Source: Stramonita haemastoma (lineage: Eukaryota > Mollusca > Gastropoda > Neogastropoda > Muricidae). Taken from it: a stretch of DNA of 64,000 nucleotides. The DNA lies in NCBI GenBank assembly GCA_030674155.1, contig CM060318.1:87746049-87810048 (forward strand), in the 5' to 3' direction. Every line of letters begins with the position of its first letter. Position 1 is the stretch's first letter. This document shows positions 47,040 through 60,351 of the stretch, piece by piece. Under the pieces are notes generated by a model, which searched no databases, was not told the DNA's origin, and saw only the letters and a program-made list of their open reading frames with translations. The position numbers and the translations under genes are program-made.

Positions 47040-50000
47040 ACTTATGATAAAAAATAAAAGGAAAAAACCACGATACCATTGTAAACCAGTCGTAAATACT
47101 CTCAGTGAAGATATATTTCTGTGTGATGTCCTTTGAACAAAAGATGCTTTTATGCCACTTGCTAGTACCTTTGAGGCTGTAGTGTGTATTTGCATGCAGA
47201 AGATCCTATATGCACACCAAAATCATATAATCTTTGGCTGTGTGCAAACACACAGACTGGGTGCACCATAAATAGGGAGAGAAGCCTGAAGGGAAAGTCA
47301 GACTGGGCTGTATTCTAACTAAAAGTTATGCTTTATCACAGCAGTTTGTCTACTGATTTGGGTTTTTTAATAGTTTGTTTCATTCTGTGTACTCTTTAAA
47401 AGTTGCTGCAGAGTCCTCTGTGTGAAAGTGGGGTTGCTGTCTTCAGGGAGAGTGTGTCACTGTAAAGGCAGCACCATCCATTCATGGTGATTTTCCTGTC
47501 TGCTTAAGTATGTCTGTTGCCCTGTGAAAATGGCTTTTACCTAGTTAAGGAATTTTGTCTGGGACAATGCTGTTATTGTTTCCTGTTTCTTTACATGTGT
47601 TAAGTGCATACTGCACATGGGACTTTGCTCACTATTTCATATGAAAGACTAACGCTCAGACCATCGCTCGTGGTAGGGGAAAGGTTTGGGTTCAGTTATG
47701 TGTAGGTGAAGTATCAGCATAGCAGATTTCTGGGCCAAAGACTCCCATAATGCGGGAGGATATAGAATATTCCCTTGCACAGCTGCACCTCAGGAAGCTG
47801 AAAACTGACGTTAAGAATCAGACGGACAGGTAAGGATACAGGGTAACCACTGACACACTTCCTCCTGCATGGAATGATGGATGTCTTTGCCTCTGTTCAG
47901 TAATGTGTGTTCCTAGGATATCTGTTTCATGCAGGCTGGTTCACTGCTTCTATCATAGGGCGCCATCACAGTGTCTGACTAGCATGGGAGAATGACCACC
48001 CCACACAATTATATGTCATGAAGAACAGATATATGGCAAAATGTGCTTTGTTCCCTCATACATTGGGGTTTTTTGTGATACTTTCTCATAACTGATTTAT
48101 GTCTTCATTGAAGATTGACATGTCATCTTTTTTGTACAGTATATTTACAATGAGTTTGAAGGCTTTCATCCCAAACAATATTCTCTGCTTCATGACCAAA
48201 GTAAATGCATCAAACTTCTGTTTTTCTTTTTCTTTTATAAGCATGCCAAAAGTAACAAAAACTTTGTACAGTTCAGTTCTTTTGTGTGTGCCATTTACAG
48301 ATTCATTGTTGAAATAGTATGTTTTGAGGAGGAGAGAGCTGAAGAGAGTTTTTCCCAGTAGTTTGTGTAGTTTGGTCATTGATAGGTAAATAATTCCTTC
48401 TTGCAAAAAGAAAGGTAAGCATTAGTGTTGATCAGCAGCATGGGGTGGTCAACATATTGCACTGCAACCCAGCCCAGGTCCAACACTCTGTCAGACCTGT
48501 ATGGAGTGAGGTCAGTCTTCTCTTCTTCTTCTTCTTCTTCTTCTTTTTTTCTTCTTTTTTTCTTCTTTTCTTCTTCTCTCGCTCGCTGATGCCAGTGAAG
48601 TGTCTTGAAATGTTCACCTGAGATTGTCTTCAGCCATGACAAGCTCTTTGCTAAACAGTCAGCACTCTCCTTACGGGGATACACTCTCTCTGAAGTTAGA
48701 GTATGGCTGCCTGTATGGTGAGGCACTTGAAAACAGTCATACATGCAAACTTCTCTTCCAGTATGTCCTTGTGACTTCACTCCGGTGGAATGAGTGAGAC
48801 AGAGGGAACATTGTGGGTGACCCCCTGGTGTAAAGTTGGGGAAAAATACAGAGGGGGGGGGGAAGCAGAGCAGCAACAAAATTGAATGCGTTTACTTTGG
48901 CCATTAGTTCAGTATGCCATTATCTTTTGTTTGGTTTTTGTGTGTTTTTTTTATCATGTTGAAGTAGTGGGGCTTTTCTGTATTGTTTGTTGCTCACTGC
49001 TTTTTGTTCACATTTTGTTGTTTTTGGTTTTTCTTGGTTTTGTTATGTTTTTCTTTTAAGATTTGAGACAGAGTTGCTGTTTTTAGTGGTCACTTGTACT
49101 TTCATTTGAAAAAAATCCCATCATTTTATTATCGGTTGTTAACGGCAATGCTTTATTACTTGTTTCATTCATTGTTACTGAGAGTTGTTACTTTCTGACC
49201 ATCAAAATAATATTGATGCTTGCTTTTCTTTCAGTTTGAATTATTTTACTTTGTTACATTTTAATCACTGTGCCATTGTACCTATATTTGATGAAATATT
49301 TATAAGAATGTGAACATTTGATTCATAGGGTTTAGAATACTTCATATATGTGAAGTAAAAGTGACTGAATGATTTCTTTTTCACATTTTTTTGCAGAGAC
49401 TGCAAAATGATCTAGATTCTACACGTTTTTTGAATGTAGACACATGAAGCAGTCTTTGATGGTCAACATTATATTTTACTAACTTTTTAAAATGAAAATA
49501 CCAATCCTACATAAGCATGCAAATAAAACAGATTACCAATCTTGCATAAGCAGATCTTAAGCCATTGGCCAATATTTTCTTGGCATGTCAAACATGAACA
49601 TGTCATGTCACAGGAGTATTGTGACACATGCGTAGCACATGGCATTTCTGAACATTGGCAGTGAGCCACTCCTGTCAGAAATGTGACATCAGTGCCTGGA
49701 GTCAGCTTGTCTGCAGTTCTGCTTAGCTTTTGTTTCTGAATGATTATGGTTTATTGCCTTTGCAGCCATGCTTTGTTTGGTTGGTTAGTTTGGGTTTTTT
49801 CCTCCAAATTTGCCACCTTTCTTTATGAAAAGTTTGATGGGGAGTTGTTTGGTTTGGTTTAGCATGTGCGTGATTTGCTTTCTGTCGTATTTGTTCTTTG
49901 CTTTCAATTCTGGTGTACTTGCAAGTACTTGCCTAGACTGCAATCCAAAAGGAAAAAGAATTAATTATCTGCTGTTGTCACAAAAGACAGAAGTATGGTT

Positions 50001-50140
50001 TTATGTTTGTTTATTTTTTGACAAAACTATCGTCAGTTTTTGTATTTGAGAGAAAAAAAGGGGGTAGGGGTGGGGGGAAGAAAGAAAGAAGATGGAAGAT
50101 TTTATCATTTTCCAGATTGATGACTGAGAATGCTTAATTT
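47040..50140. other. SNX29 downstream region, no gene seen
   Basis: AT-rich sequence without recognised coding segments. About 48655-48760 resembles the tail of a gastropod-type SINE (AGAGTATGGCTGCCTGTATG, then AACAGTCATACATGCAAA). A (TTC)n-rich stretch lies at 48520-48575. Confidence 0.4.
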
Positions 50141-50217
50141 CATGTGTTGCTTTGTTGGTTACATTTTTTAATCAAAGTGAATCATTTTTACATTCAAATG
50201 AAGATACATGAAAAAAG

Positions 50218-50316
50218 TAAGTGTGTGTGTGTTGGTGTGCGTGTGTGTGTGTGTTCATGTGTGTGTTTCTGTTTGTGTGTGTGTATGTGTGTTGTGTTCA
50301 TATGTGTGTGTGTGGG

Positions 50317-50390
<74 letters not shown>
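50218..50390. repeat. (GT)n then (GA)n microsatellites
   Basis: A degenerate GT block (50220-50315) adjoins a GA tract (50316-50389). Confidence 0.93.
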
Positions 50391-50392
<2 letters not shown>

Positions 50393-50697
50393 TTTTGGTG
50401 TCGTATTGAATACTGTGAGGACATCAGTGATAGGCACTGTACTGTACTGCACTGCACTGCTTGTTGTTCAGGGTGTATACTACAGGACTGTCACCGTGAC
50501 CTGACCTCTTGCCTTACTTGCCTGTGTCACGCTTTGGAATGGAATGCCAGCACTAGTCAGTGAAGAAGCAGGCCAGTAAGTAAGCTAGGCTGTGCTGGTG
50601 GGGCTTCACCCTCTGTCACTCGCTCATCGTTACCTCTTTGCTCAGCAGAAACATGGAATGTGTACAGATGTGTCCCTGCTTTCTGCCTTTGCTCGTT

Positions 50698-51655
50698 TAG
50701 TTTGTTAGGGTTGGTTGTAGTGGATACAGATTTGGAAATTTTGTTAGGGTTGGTTGTACTGGATACAGATTTGGAAATTTTGTTAGGGTTGGTTGTAGTG
50801 GATACAGATTTAGAAATTTTGTTAGGGTTGGTTGTAGTGGATACAGATTTGGAAATTTTGTTAGGGTTGGTTGTAGTGGATACAGATTTAGAAATTTTGT
50901 TAGGGTTGGTTGTAGTGGATACAGATTTGGAAATTTTGTTTATTTTGTTAGGGTTGGTTGTAGTGGATACAGATTTGGAAATTTTGTTAGGGTTGGTTGT
51001 AGTGGATACAGATTTGGAAATTTTGTTAGGGTTGGTTGTAGTGGATACAGATTTAGAAATTTTGTTAGGGTTGGTTGTAGTGGATACAGATTTGGAAATT
51101 TTGTTTATTTTGTTAGGGTTGGTTGTAGTGGATACAGATTTGGAAATTTTGTTAGGGTTGGTTGTAGTGGATACAGATTTGGAAATTTTGTTAGGGTTGG
51201 TTGTAGTGGATACAGATTTAGAAATTTTGTTAGGGTTGGTTGTAGTGGATACAGATTTAGAAATTTTGTTAGGGTTGGTTGTACTGGATACAGATTTGGA
51301 AATTTTGTTTATTTTGTTAGGGTTGGTTGTAGTGGATACAGATTTGGAAATTTTGTTAGGGTTGGTTGTAGTGGATACAGATTTGGAAATTTTGTTAGGG
51401 TTGGTTGTAGTGGATACAGATTTGGAAATTTTGTTTATTTTGTTAGGGTTGGTTGTAGTGGATACAGATTTGGAAATTTTGTTTATTTTGTTAGGGTTGG
51501 TTGTAGTGGATACAGATTTGGAAATTTTGTTAGGGTTGGTTGTAGTGGATACAGATTTGGAAATTTTGTTAGGGTTGGTTGTAGTGGATACAGATTTGGA
51601 AATTTTGTTAGGGTTGGTTGTAGTGGATACAGATTTGGAAATTTTGTTTCTGTCA
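50698..51655. repeat. 39/51-bp minisatellite, about 24 copies
   Basis: The 39-bp unit is TTGTTAGGGTTGGTTGTAGT + GGATACAGATTTGGAAATT. Some copies carry an extra 12 bp (TTTATTTTGTTA context), giving 51 bp. Both lengths are divisible by three, so long frames stay open on both strands (342 codons plus, 371 codons minus). No start context, splice logic or homology supports translation. Confidence 0.94.
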
Positions 51656-51765
51656 CTCAAGGAGTCATCCATTGTAGATATGTTGTAAAAATTAGTACCG
51701 GAAGGAAATTACATAGTGTGTGAATGAAAAAAATATTGTAGTTTTTAAGAACACAACACATGCAT

Positions 51766-51779
51766 GCATGCACACACAC

Positions 51780-51848
<69 letters not shown>
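51766..51848. repeat. (CA)n microsatellite
   Basis: A CA tract of about 80 bp just beyond the 39-bp minisatellite. Confidence 0.95.
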
Positions 51849-51852
<4 letters not shown>

Positions 51853-51859
51853 TAAAAAA

Positions 51860-52855
51860 ACAACAGCTTCCCTTTTATCTTTTTCCCACTTGCACACAGT
51901 TCATAATGCCATCGTAATAGAACTTGTCTGGCAAGGACTGTCAGAGATATTAAATTCAACACAGGACATAACAAACCTCCCTCCCCCTAAAAAACAAACA
52001 AACAAACAAAAAATTCCACTCATGGGATGAACAATACAAATGAATCAATGTGTATGAACAAAAGACATATACTGAAGGAAAACTGTCTGAAACTTACTGA
52101 ATGTAAAGCATATATAAAGAATATGTTGAGATAGTGTGATCAACATATCAGTGATACATGTTTTCATGTTTAACACCTTTTGTCTCACTTGAAAACATGC
52201 TATATTGTGTTGTTGAGGGAGGTAAGCTGTTCCTCACCAACTCATCATCTTTGTGACTTACTAGTATTGCTGGGTCAGTAAGTAGCTGCGAGGGGAGTGA
52301 ACTGCTGTCTTGTGTCACGTTCCACTTCAGAGAAAGGATAACTGGGCATCCACACACATTCAATGTTGTGGACTGTTGGTACACAACACTGGTGGATGAG
52401 AGAGGGGGTGTGTGTGAATGCTCATTTATCCTCTCTCTACATCCCATTTCACATGTCCATGTTATGTAGAGTATATTACTGGTCATGCTGATGATGATAA
52501 TTATGTATTGTATGTCAAAAGTTTGTCTGGTCCGAATTTTATACTTTTACATATTTTTATCAGAGTGGCTGTAAAGAAACAATTGTGTTTGTACATTGGT
52601 GAAGATAACTGTTACTTTAGTGCGTGTCCGTTTACATTTTTTTATGATGTTGGAAATGTATATATTATGTGAAAGATGGGGAAAATGTTAAGAAAGTGAT
52701 ATATGTTTGACAAACTGACAGAAAAAAAAGAATTTACTTTTTAAGGCTTGTAAGTAGACTTCTTAGTTCAATGGCAGTAAAACCCCATCCTATTTCTTAA
52801 AGAGCAACTATGCTGTGATCTTTGCCCAGTCCTGTGATATCATTATCTGACCAGC
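51860..52855. other. intergenic, nothing recognised
   Basis: AT-rich unique sequence; no conserved coding segment or clear repeat seen. Confidence 0.4.
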
Positions 52856-53050
52856 CTTCAATAATAATAATAATGATAATAATAATAATAATAATGATAA
52901 TAATAATACATGGAATTTATATAGCGCTATATCTTGCAAAAAACAAATCAGAGCGCTTGCATTCAACCTATACAACACACAAGCAGTCTATAACGATTAA
53001 TAATTTTATCAAATTTGAATGTACACGCACACGCACACACACACACACAT
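52856..53050 (+). repeat. (AAT)n with TATAGCGC-type repeat
   Basis: An AAT/GAT run leads into GGAATTTATATAGCGCTATA and CAGAGCGCTTGCATTC, a motif combination widespread as a dispersed repeat end in invertebrate and fish genomes. It closes with a short CA run. Confidence 0.65.
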
Positions 53051-53059
53051 AAATCCAAT

Positions 53060-54715
53060 CATTCAACAGAGATAGTTAAAGACAGAAGATTCACAAAAGA
53101 GGAGAGGAAATAACAAGCAGCTATTCGGACATTTTGACGCTAGCTGACTAAACAGTGTGTTATCTAAGCGTAGGAGGGAAGCGCACTACAACAAAAGAGA
53201 AGTATTCCTATGAAGCCACAAGGATGGAAAAAGGAAGACATTGAAATTCATACGGCTTGTGTCTGTACCGTGCAAATTTGTGAAATGGAAACTAAAGAAA
53301 TATCTTTTCCTGAAAAAAAAAAAAGTGGTGAATTTATGAAGGAGTGATGTGTAATCCGGCTTACAAGGTTATGTGCTTGAAATGTGTACAGTATTGTAGA
53401 ATTAGTTCTTGGGTTACTGGTTAAATATGCGTGTATAAATGTTGCAAACTGGGTTACTGCCAGCTACTTTGGTGGGTTATGGGCCCTGTCCCTTTTCACT
53501 GACCCTTCACTTGTGCAGGATTATGTATTGTGCCTCTAGCTAGATGTTGACTGTCTTGAGAATTCTGTCAGTGTGGCAAGACAAGACACTTAACCTTTTA
53601 TACAACGTAAACTTCTCTCCTGTGTGTTGACCTCTCTCCAGCAGATCCCTCCTACCCCTAGGAATACACTGGGAAACTGAGGAGCGGAGAGGAAAGGGCA
53701 GGGTGAAAGTCCTGAGGAATCAATGACCTGCCAAAGTGGCTGGCAGTATGGAAAGAGTTAAATGCTATATGACTGTCTGGCTTTGTATGCCTTTTTTGCT
53801 TGTGTCATTCTGTGGCCATGTCGATGTATATGGGAAAGAAATGTGTCCATAAGTGCAAGAGCAGTTCATGACAGCAGTGTCGCTGTACAGACAGTCAATG
53901 TCTGATCCTTTCAATTTGCTTTCCAGCCAAAAAAAAATGCCGAAAAGGACAAAATTTGTGTATTTTTTATGAGAGGTTTTTTTCTTTCTGATAGATGCTA
54001 TCAAATTGCTTGGTTCATGGTATAAAGTGCTTTGCCTTGTCAGACAGTTTGTCACGGAGAGATGATATGAAATTGGTTGTTTTGTGGTATGAAGTGAGAG
54101 ATTTTATCTTTATTAGGGAGTTTAAAATGTTTCATGAGATATAATGTTTTGGTTCTTGAGGTAATATATCAGTTTATCTCTGATAGATGGTATGAAATCT
54201 GTTGTGTCATGGTTTGAATTACTGTGTCTGAGAAGAGAGTTTGTCTGCATTGAAGATGATCATTCTGAAGTGGCTTGTTCCAGGGTATGAAATATGCCTG
54301 TTATCTTGATATATATCAACTTTATATGTTTATGTGTATGTATATGATAAATATCTAAAACAGATATCAACTTCTAGACTGAAACTGTGGCTTCCAATCA
54401 AAAGAGGAATAGTTCCATCTGTAGTGATTAGTTCTGCGACATATGCCCTGTGCTGCACGTAGGATGCCTTAACTCAGGAACTGTCAAAAATGCATGCTTC
54501 AATATTTCACAAACATCACTGGATTGTATCACTCCCAACAGGTCAGCGGGAGTTTTTTCTTCTTCTTTTTTTAAGCAAATCTGTACCAGCACAGTCATAA
54601 TGATTAATAGATACTTAACAATTTATGTGTTATTTTTCTGGTAGATTCTAACATGTAAAAAAAAAATTCTCATTGGTAAAAAAACAAATTTGAAAAAAAC
54701 AATAAAAAGCAGTTT
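53060..54715. other. intergenic, nothing recognised
   Basis: No gene or clear repeat. Short duplicated phrases (GATGGTATGAAATCTGTTG-like, about 54000-54290) suggest a very decayed tandem repeat. Confidence 0.35.
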
Positions 54716-54734
54716 TACACACACACACACACAC

Positions 54735-54791
<57 letters not shown>

Positions 54792-54898
54792 TTTAACTAA
54801 ATAATTATGGTCAAAAGTGTTTTTTCCAAAGCCAACCGCAGAATTAAAGGTTTCTTCACCTGTGCATTGCTGATACTTCTTGCTAAATGTGTGTGTAT

Positions 54899-54957
<59 letters not shown>
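54716..54957. repeat. two (CA)n microsatellites
   Basis: CA tracts at about 54717-54790 and 54899-54956 separated by unique sequence. Confidence 0.94.
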
Positions 54958-54958
<1 letters not shown>

Positions 54959-55624
54959 TACACACCATCACCACCAAAAAACAATAACAAGCAAAAAGAG
55001 CCACAAACAAAGAAAAAGACACTATTCAACACACACAGACACATGCACAGAAACATACAGACACACACACAGAGTACACACTTTATGTGTTGACCAAGAC
55101 TATCACTATACCTTTAAGAAAAGTACAGTTAAAAATTTGCAGCTATTCTACTCTATACTCGTAACTGAATTCTTTGTTAAGTATATCTGTTGTTTTGGGG
55201 GTTTGTTTTGTTTTGTGGGTTGTGTTTTTTTAAGGAAATAATTGCAGAAATGTTTATTTCGGATATTTGCACAACAGACCTGTTTGTAGATGGCACTATA
55301 GAAAAATAACTGTCGCTTAAGCTTTAAGCAATGTATTAATATACAATGATCAGTGAGAGTGGATGGAATGAAACAGAGAGATAAAATCAACGATGAAGTC
55401 AGACAGACAGAGACAATGTTGTTATCACTGTGTATTATTTAGCGTGTCAGATTGTGTCTGCCTCACCTGAGGGCCTGTGGTGAAGCTTTTTGTGTGTGAT
55501 GCTTTATACCTGATAATAAAAAATATCAATGAATTTGATTTGGCAATCATGAGCAGTGTGGATAAGTGTGCATGCTCTCTGTCCTCTCTCTCTGTCTCTC
55601 TCTCTCTCTTTATGTTATAGTCCA

Positions 55625-55905
55625 TAAAATGGACAGAGCACTTGCTTTCCCCAAGTCAAGTTAGGCAGCATCAAGCCTGGTTACCAGTTGGATGGGTGAC
55701 CCTTTGCACACTTTGGCTTCAGTACAGTTCACCCAGCTGCAAATGGGTTCCTGCCCTCTTTAGGGTCAAGGAAGGTAAAGCAGCGATGGAGAGGAGATGG
55801 GCACCGCCATCAATATGCTGGCTACTAGAGAAGCTGAGGTCTCTGATGCCTCGCTCCCCTACAACAACCTAGGTTATGGGACAGCTTCACCCTTTTTTAA
55901 AAAAT
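55625..55905 (+). mobile_element. SINE family D, plus-strand copy
   Basis: Runs from GAGCACTTGCTTTCCCCAAG through CCTGGTTACCAGTTGGATGG to GGAGATGGGCACCGCC and GAAGCTGAGGTCTCTGATGC, matching the minus-strand copy at 17370-17668. The very 5' end of the head is lost. Confidence 0.8.
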
Positions 55906-57000
55906 TAAAAATTTTTTTTTTAGCCCATTAGGATTATCCAGTTAATCCTTTTCATCCCACATGAAACTGAGCAGTTGTCATCCTTCAGTCCAAGTAAAAT
56001 TTAAGCAACGACTGGTAAGAGAGAGTGAGGTCTAAAAAATATTCATAAAAATTTTGTTTCGCAATGGATTTGTTTTAAAATGTGGTATGATTGTAGCAAA
56101 ATAATAATCAAAATATGTTGTATGTATATAAATGTGTAAAAACAAAAAATTGGGTTAGTTTTTATAAACAATTATTATTTGCTGTTTGCCATATCTTTTG
56201 TATGTTGTTTTGTGAGCACTGTTTTCAATCAGTATTGATCCTCTCTCTCCTCCACTTACACTACTATCAGCATCGATTTCAACCTCATCACTTTTATTCT
56301 CATCTGAATCAGGCTTCCACCCATCATGAGGCCCATCAGTGTTGTACTTACTGTCATCATCTGTGAACAGACTCTCATGTACATTGAAATAGATACATTT
56401 TATTTGCCCTGAGAAAACCCCGAGAATGGCAGCACAGAGAATGAATGAATCAATGAATAATCTTTATTTTCCAAGGATAACAGAGAGTGGAATGGAGGGA
56501 ACTGGTTGTCAAGTCTATCGGGGGTGCCCCCACGGTCGCCAGACTACGGGATAGATAGCCATATCGTCTGCATCGAACACACTGTTGATTTGTGGCACTA
56601 GAAGAACCAAGATTAAGATGACGCTAGATGAACGAATAATTTGTAAATTTTAGTGGTAACCTGTAGTCTCCAGTTAATATTCTTCCTTCATAACAACGGA
56701 AATTAGCAAGGCAAACCAAAACCGTTTACCAAAATCGAAAGTAGGCCTTAATGATCACTGTACTGCCACGGTATGTCTCAACATCCCCCCCCCCCCCCCC
56801 CCCCCACCACACCCAAAAACAAACACAACACAAAACAAAACAAATAAAAACCTACTGGATTCACATTTTGTTGCAACATTCAAGTGAACACGTCATTTTA
56901 GCACAAAAAAAACAACAAACTAGTTTAAACTGCAATAGGCTTAGGCCATACCCATCGTTGATTGGTCGAATAATGAGAGGACAATCAGAGTTATTCCTCT
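55906..57000. other. intergenic with duplicated segment
   Basis: A ~55-bp phrase (CTAGATGAACGAATAATTTG...CTGTAGTCTCCAGT) at 56624-56680 recurs at 57060-57115. Around 56455-56545 an inverted retroelement-like end (ATCTTTATTTTCC, GGGGGTGCCCCCACGGTCGC) is present. A poly-C run is at 56786-56804. Confidence 0.45.
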
Positions 57001-57060
57001 TCGTCAGGTAACATGGCGCGCTCTTAGCAGGTGAACTGAGTTCAATGTTGGGGTTGAAAC
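56940..57060 (+). promoter_or_regulatory. possible promoter of the downstream unit array
   Basis: Contains GATTGGTCG (inverted CCAAT), GACAATCAGAG and a TTCCTCTTCGTCAG|GTAACATGGCGCGC stretch, with local CpG enrichment. A candidate start exon follows at 57217. Purely by resemblance. Confidence 0.25.
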
Positions 57061-57216
57061 TAGATGAACGAATGATTTGTGAATTTTAGTAGTTACGCTG
57101 TAGTCTCCAGTCTTTTAAGTTCTCGTTTAGAATGATCTGCTTACATACTAACACAAGGTAATTATTTTCAATTGCCTTTTTCATGGTATAGAATTTGGAA
57201 ATCTCGGCTGGTCACA

Positions 57217-57228
57217 ATGACAATGGAA
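57217..57228 (+). CDS. candidate start exon of an unrecognised gene
   Basis: ATGACAATGGAA followed by a consensus donor GTAAGTATTT. It is phase-compatible with the open block at 58532, giving MTME-ADPYSAFHSSTDFSGL. Four codons prove little; listed because the donor is strong and it stands upstream of the unit array. Confidence 0.25.
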
Positions 57229-57229
57229 G

Positions 57230-58315
57230 TAAGTATTTAATTTAACTTTGTCCTGACACTAAGCATTTACAAGCTTCCGGTTTCAGAGTTCTGGGCTGCC
57301 AAACTGTTAATTCAAACTACAAAGTAATGGGGAACCCATTCCTGTCAGGTACCAGAAGGTATGCTCGTCCTGGACTGTTGAATTCTGATACTTTTAACCC
57401 AATGCTTGTACAATTGATGGTAAGAATTAAGAGCGCAAATTTTCATGTCTTTCCAGGCTGAGCTACAGCAGAGACGACACATTTAAAAACATATTTGTGA
57501 GTTGAGTCTACACAAAGTTAATTAAGACAAAATGGAGTGCAATGCAAGGCAGTGCATTGCAAAAGACAATACAAAAAAACTGTTTAAAAAGCCCGGTATA
57601 AATCAAAAAGGGAAATAAACCGAACAATGGAGTAAAAAGGGGAAACAGAACTGAAAATTAAAAAAAAAAAAAAAATAATAATCTAAAGCACTCGCGGAAG
57701 ACTCCAAATAAAAGTCCTTTCAAAACGAATAAGCAAAACAAAACAAAGGAAATAAACAAGAAAACTAGAAGACTAAAATGGAAAATTGAATTGGGGCAGG
57801 GGGAGAGAGAAACGAGCACCGCAAAGACTCCCCTGATTGGTGGCTGTGTTCTGGTCCTGCATGTGAATAAAACTCCAGGTCAACTTCTCCAGGCTTTGAG
57901 TACAGTGGGATTTGCCTGGATACAGTTGTTGTGGGGTAAGTTTGGAATGAGTGATGTGAGAACAACTGGACTGGTGCTTGGCAGATGATGAAATAATAAA
58001 CCTGTGAGATGAACTAAAACAAAAAAATTAAATAACCCATTGAAATGAAATATTAAAAAAACCGAAACATTACATATAGACTGAACCAAACATAATAAAC
58101 TAAAGTAAGATGAAACAAGTGACCCTAACCAAAAAAAAACAAACCAAAAAATCCCAAACCAATCACGGAAAAATCTTCAAGAAATGCTCAGTAATAAAAA
58201 AGGAAACGTAAACTAAAAGAACAACTCTCCACCCCCTCAAAAAACTCAAATCAGTCAAACCAAACGCAAAATTCCCCAACCAAAAAATAAACAAACATGA
58301 ACAAACAGGGAAGAG
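57230..58315. other. AT-rich spacer, nothing recognised
   Basis: A-rich sequence with repeated AAACAAAAC/AAACCAAAC phrases. No coding segment seen on either strand. Confidence 0.4.
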
Positions 58316-58334
58316 TTCTTGTACGAGATTGAAG

Positions 58335-58500
58335 GACATCATCATTGTAGTCATAATCATCAACATCATCCTTTGACCAAGATGGTCATCATCACTATCA
58401 TCATCATCATCATCAGTCATTTGGCCAAGATGGTCATCATCAACATCATCATCATCATCAGTCCCTTGACCAAGATGGTTATCCAGAGGGACATGAGCAT
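58335..58500. repeat. (CAT)n-containing imperfect repeat
   Basis: About three copies of a phrase near TTGACCAAGATGGTCATCAT separated by CAT runs, just upstream of unit 0 of the tandem array. Confidence 0.8.
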
Positions 58501-58645
58501 TACAGCAGGCAACAGTTTTATTGTTTTCCAGGCTGATCCATATTCAGCCTTTCACAGCAGCACTGACTTTTCTGGTTTGAAAGCAGGACCAGCAGCTTAT
58601 TATGTATGTGTTGTTTTTTTTCTGAATGATGATCTCTTTTACCAG

Positions 58646-58725
58646 GAATTAGATGAGGTTCAGACAGTTTCAGACAGGCCCAGCACCATCAGAAGCCTTC
58701 TTCATCACTTCAACCATGGCATAAG
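58646..58725 (+). CDS. block c0, putative exon
   Basis: TTTACCAG acceptor and GTACAG donor flank ELDEVQTVSDRPSTIRSLLH and HFNHGI. The frame is open back through block a0 (ADPYSAFHSSTDFSGLKAGP), the 42-bp gap between them also being open. Function unknown. Confidence 0.35.
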
Positions 58726-59566
58726 GTACAGATTAATCCCTGTTTTATGTATATCTCTGTCTTGTCTGATCTTTGTGTACATCTGTAAGTTATTTAAATA
58801 CTGTAGTTTTCAAGTTGTTTTTATTCTGCCCCCTTTCTCTGTTTGATTTTTCTGTCATGTATTATCTAGTTTTTATTTTATACCACTTAATGTCACAGCA
58901 AATTTTTCAGGTTGCAAAATTGTTTGCATTTGTGTCTGTTACCTGCATTTTCCGTCTGTCTGTCATTTGCCGTTTCTCATTTTTGTCTGTCTTTCATTTG
59001 GCATTTGTCTGTTATTTTCCATTTCTGTCTGTCTTTTGCCATTTCTGTCTTTTTTTCTAGAGAGGGGGGCATGTAATTCATTTTGAAAATGTTTAATGCA
59101 TTGTGGAAAAATCAGTTTGTTAACAGAGAAACTACTGTCATTGTGTCAAGGAGAACACAACACTGACAGCATGCCCACCAGCATGAAGCAGAACCAAGGA
59201 CAGGTAAGAAAAGGAGTCTTCTGTCACTCAAATGATTTGAATGAAAGAACTATGCAGTCTGAAAATTAGGATATTCTTTTCTCAGGTTTGTTGGTGATTT
59301 TTAGATCTTGGGTACATGGTCTACAACTGTGTCCAGCAGTGTTTGTTGAATAATTCATATTGGTAAAATAAGGTTGCATATTAGAAATTGCTTTTGTATG
59401 TGTTGTCTTTTTGTGATTTATCAGATAAATTCATTATTCTATCTTTTTGGGGAAGGGATTTTGGCAAAGTATCAGTTTGAACGCTCTGTGACCATGTGAA
59501 TGTGTAGTTTGTGTTTATGAAACTATTACCATTTTCAGTGTGACTGATGACGATTTACTGCTTTCA

Positions 59567-59632
59567 GGATCTTCAGTGCTGGAAACAAGTGCCAAGGAAA
59601 ATCATCTTGAGCTGCATCCTGTCTTCACAGAG
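59567..59632 (+). CDS. block a1, putative exon
   Basis: CTGCTTTCAG acceptor and a GTATAC donor flank SSVLETSAKENHLELHPVFT in one open frame. LETSAKE corresponds to LESSAED in block a2 (60647-60717). Confidence 0.3.
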
Positions 59633-60204
59633 GTATACTTCTGCATACTTGTGTGTGTGTTTTTTTGCATGTTGGTCGTTTTTTTAAAATTTTCTGTTTC
59701 ATAATGACTGATTTTTTTCTGATTGTTTTCTATATTTTTTGTTTTTACATTTGTTAGACATTTGTATGTGAATCATTTATCTTATTAGATATGATATATT
59801 TTGTTATATGCTATTTTTGACTTGTGAGTACAAATGTTTCACAATTTTGTTAACTCATTGGTGCATTTTGCTTCATGTTAGTTTTAACTGTGATTAAAGT
59901 AATTGTACTTTCCTCATTCACATGATGTATGATTTAATGCTGTTTTTTAACTTTGAGTACATCTGTTTTACCAGGTGTAATGCAAGGACTAACAGCTAGC
60001 TGTGGTCATGTCAACGCCACCAGATAAGTTACAGGGTAACAGTTATGTCTTTGTGACCTGGTATAGATATATGTGTATGCTAGTGTATGTGTTATGTATT
60101 TGTATACATGTCTGTCATGTGCATGGCCGGCCATTCTGTATGTTTTGTCTGTGAATGTCTTGCTTGTCAGTGTTCTTATTTCTGTCTGCCTGTGGCTTTC
60201 CAAG

Positions 60205-60351
60205 GTCCTGTATTTCATGTTGAAAATGTTTCACTGCCAGGTAATAGAATCAGACTGTTGACAGAGCTGCTGTCAAAGTGCATGGACCTGATGGCACACC
60301 TGCCTGCATGGGGTAAACCAGGTCTGGTGAATGTACGACTACTGAGTCCAG
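60205..60351 (+). CDS. block b1, putative exon, the most intact b copy
   Basis: Open frame VFHVENVSLPGNRIRLLTEL then LSKCMDLMAHLPAWGKPGLV, ending CCAG|GTGAGA. The acceptor (TTTCCAAG) is not AG-optimal, unlike b2 and b3 (CTCTGCAG, TTCTTGCAG). The motif RIxLxTELLSxCM is shared with b2, and LLTEKLLSLC with b0 after an indel. Confidence 0.35.

Noticed and set aside
50698..51655. telomeric or interstitial telomere repeat
   Set aside because: TTAGGG occurs once per 39-bp unit only; there is no run of the hexamer.
50557..51688. 371-codon minus-strand and 342-codon plus-strand frames as genes
   Set aside because: Both are readings of one 39/51-bp minisatellite. Overlapping opposite-strand frames of pure repeat with no known motif are better explained by unit length.
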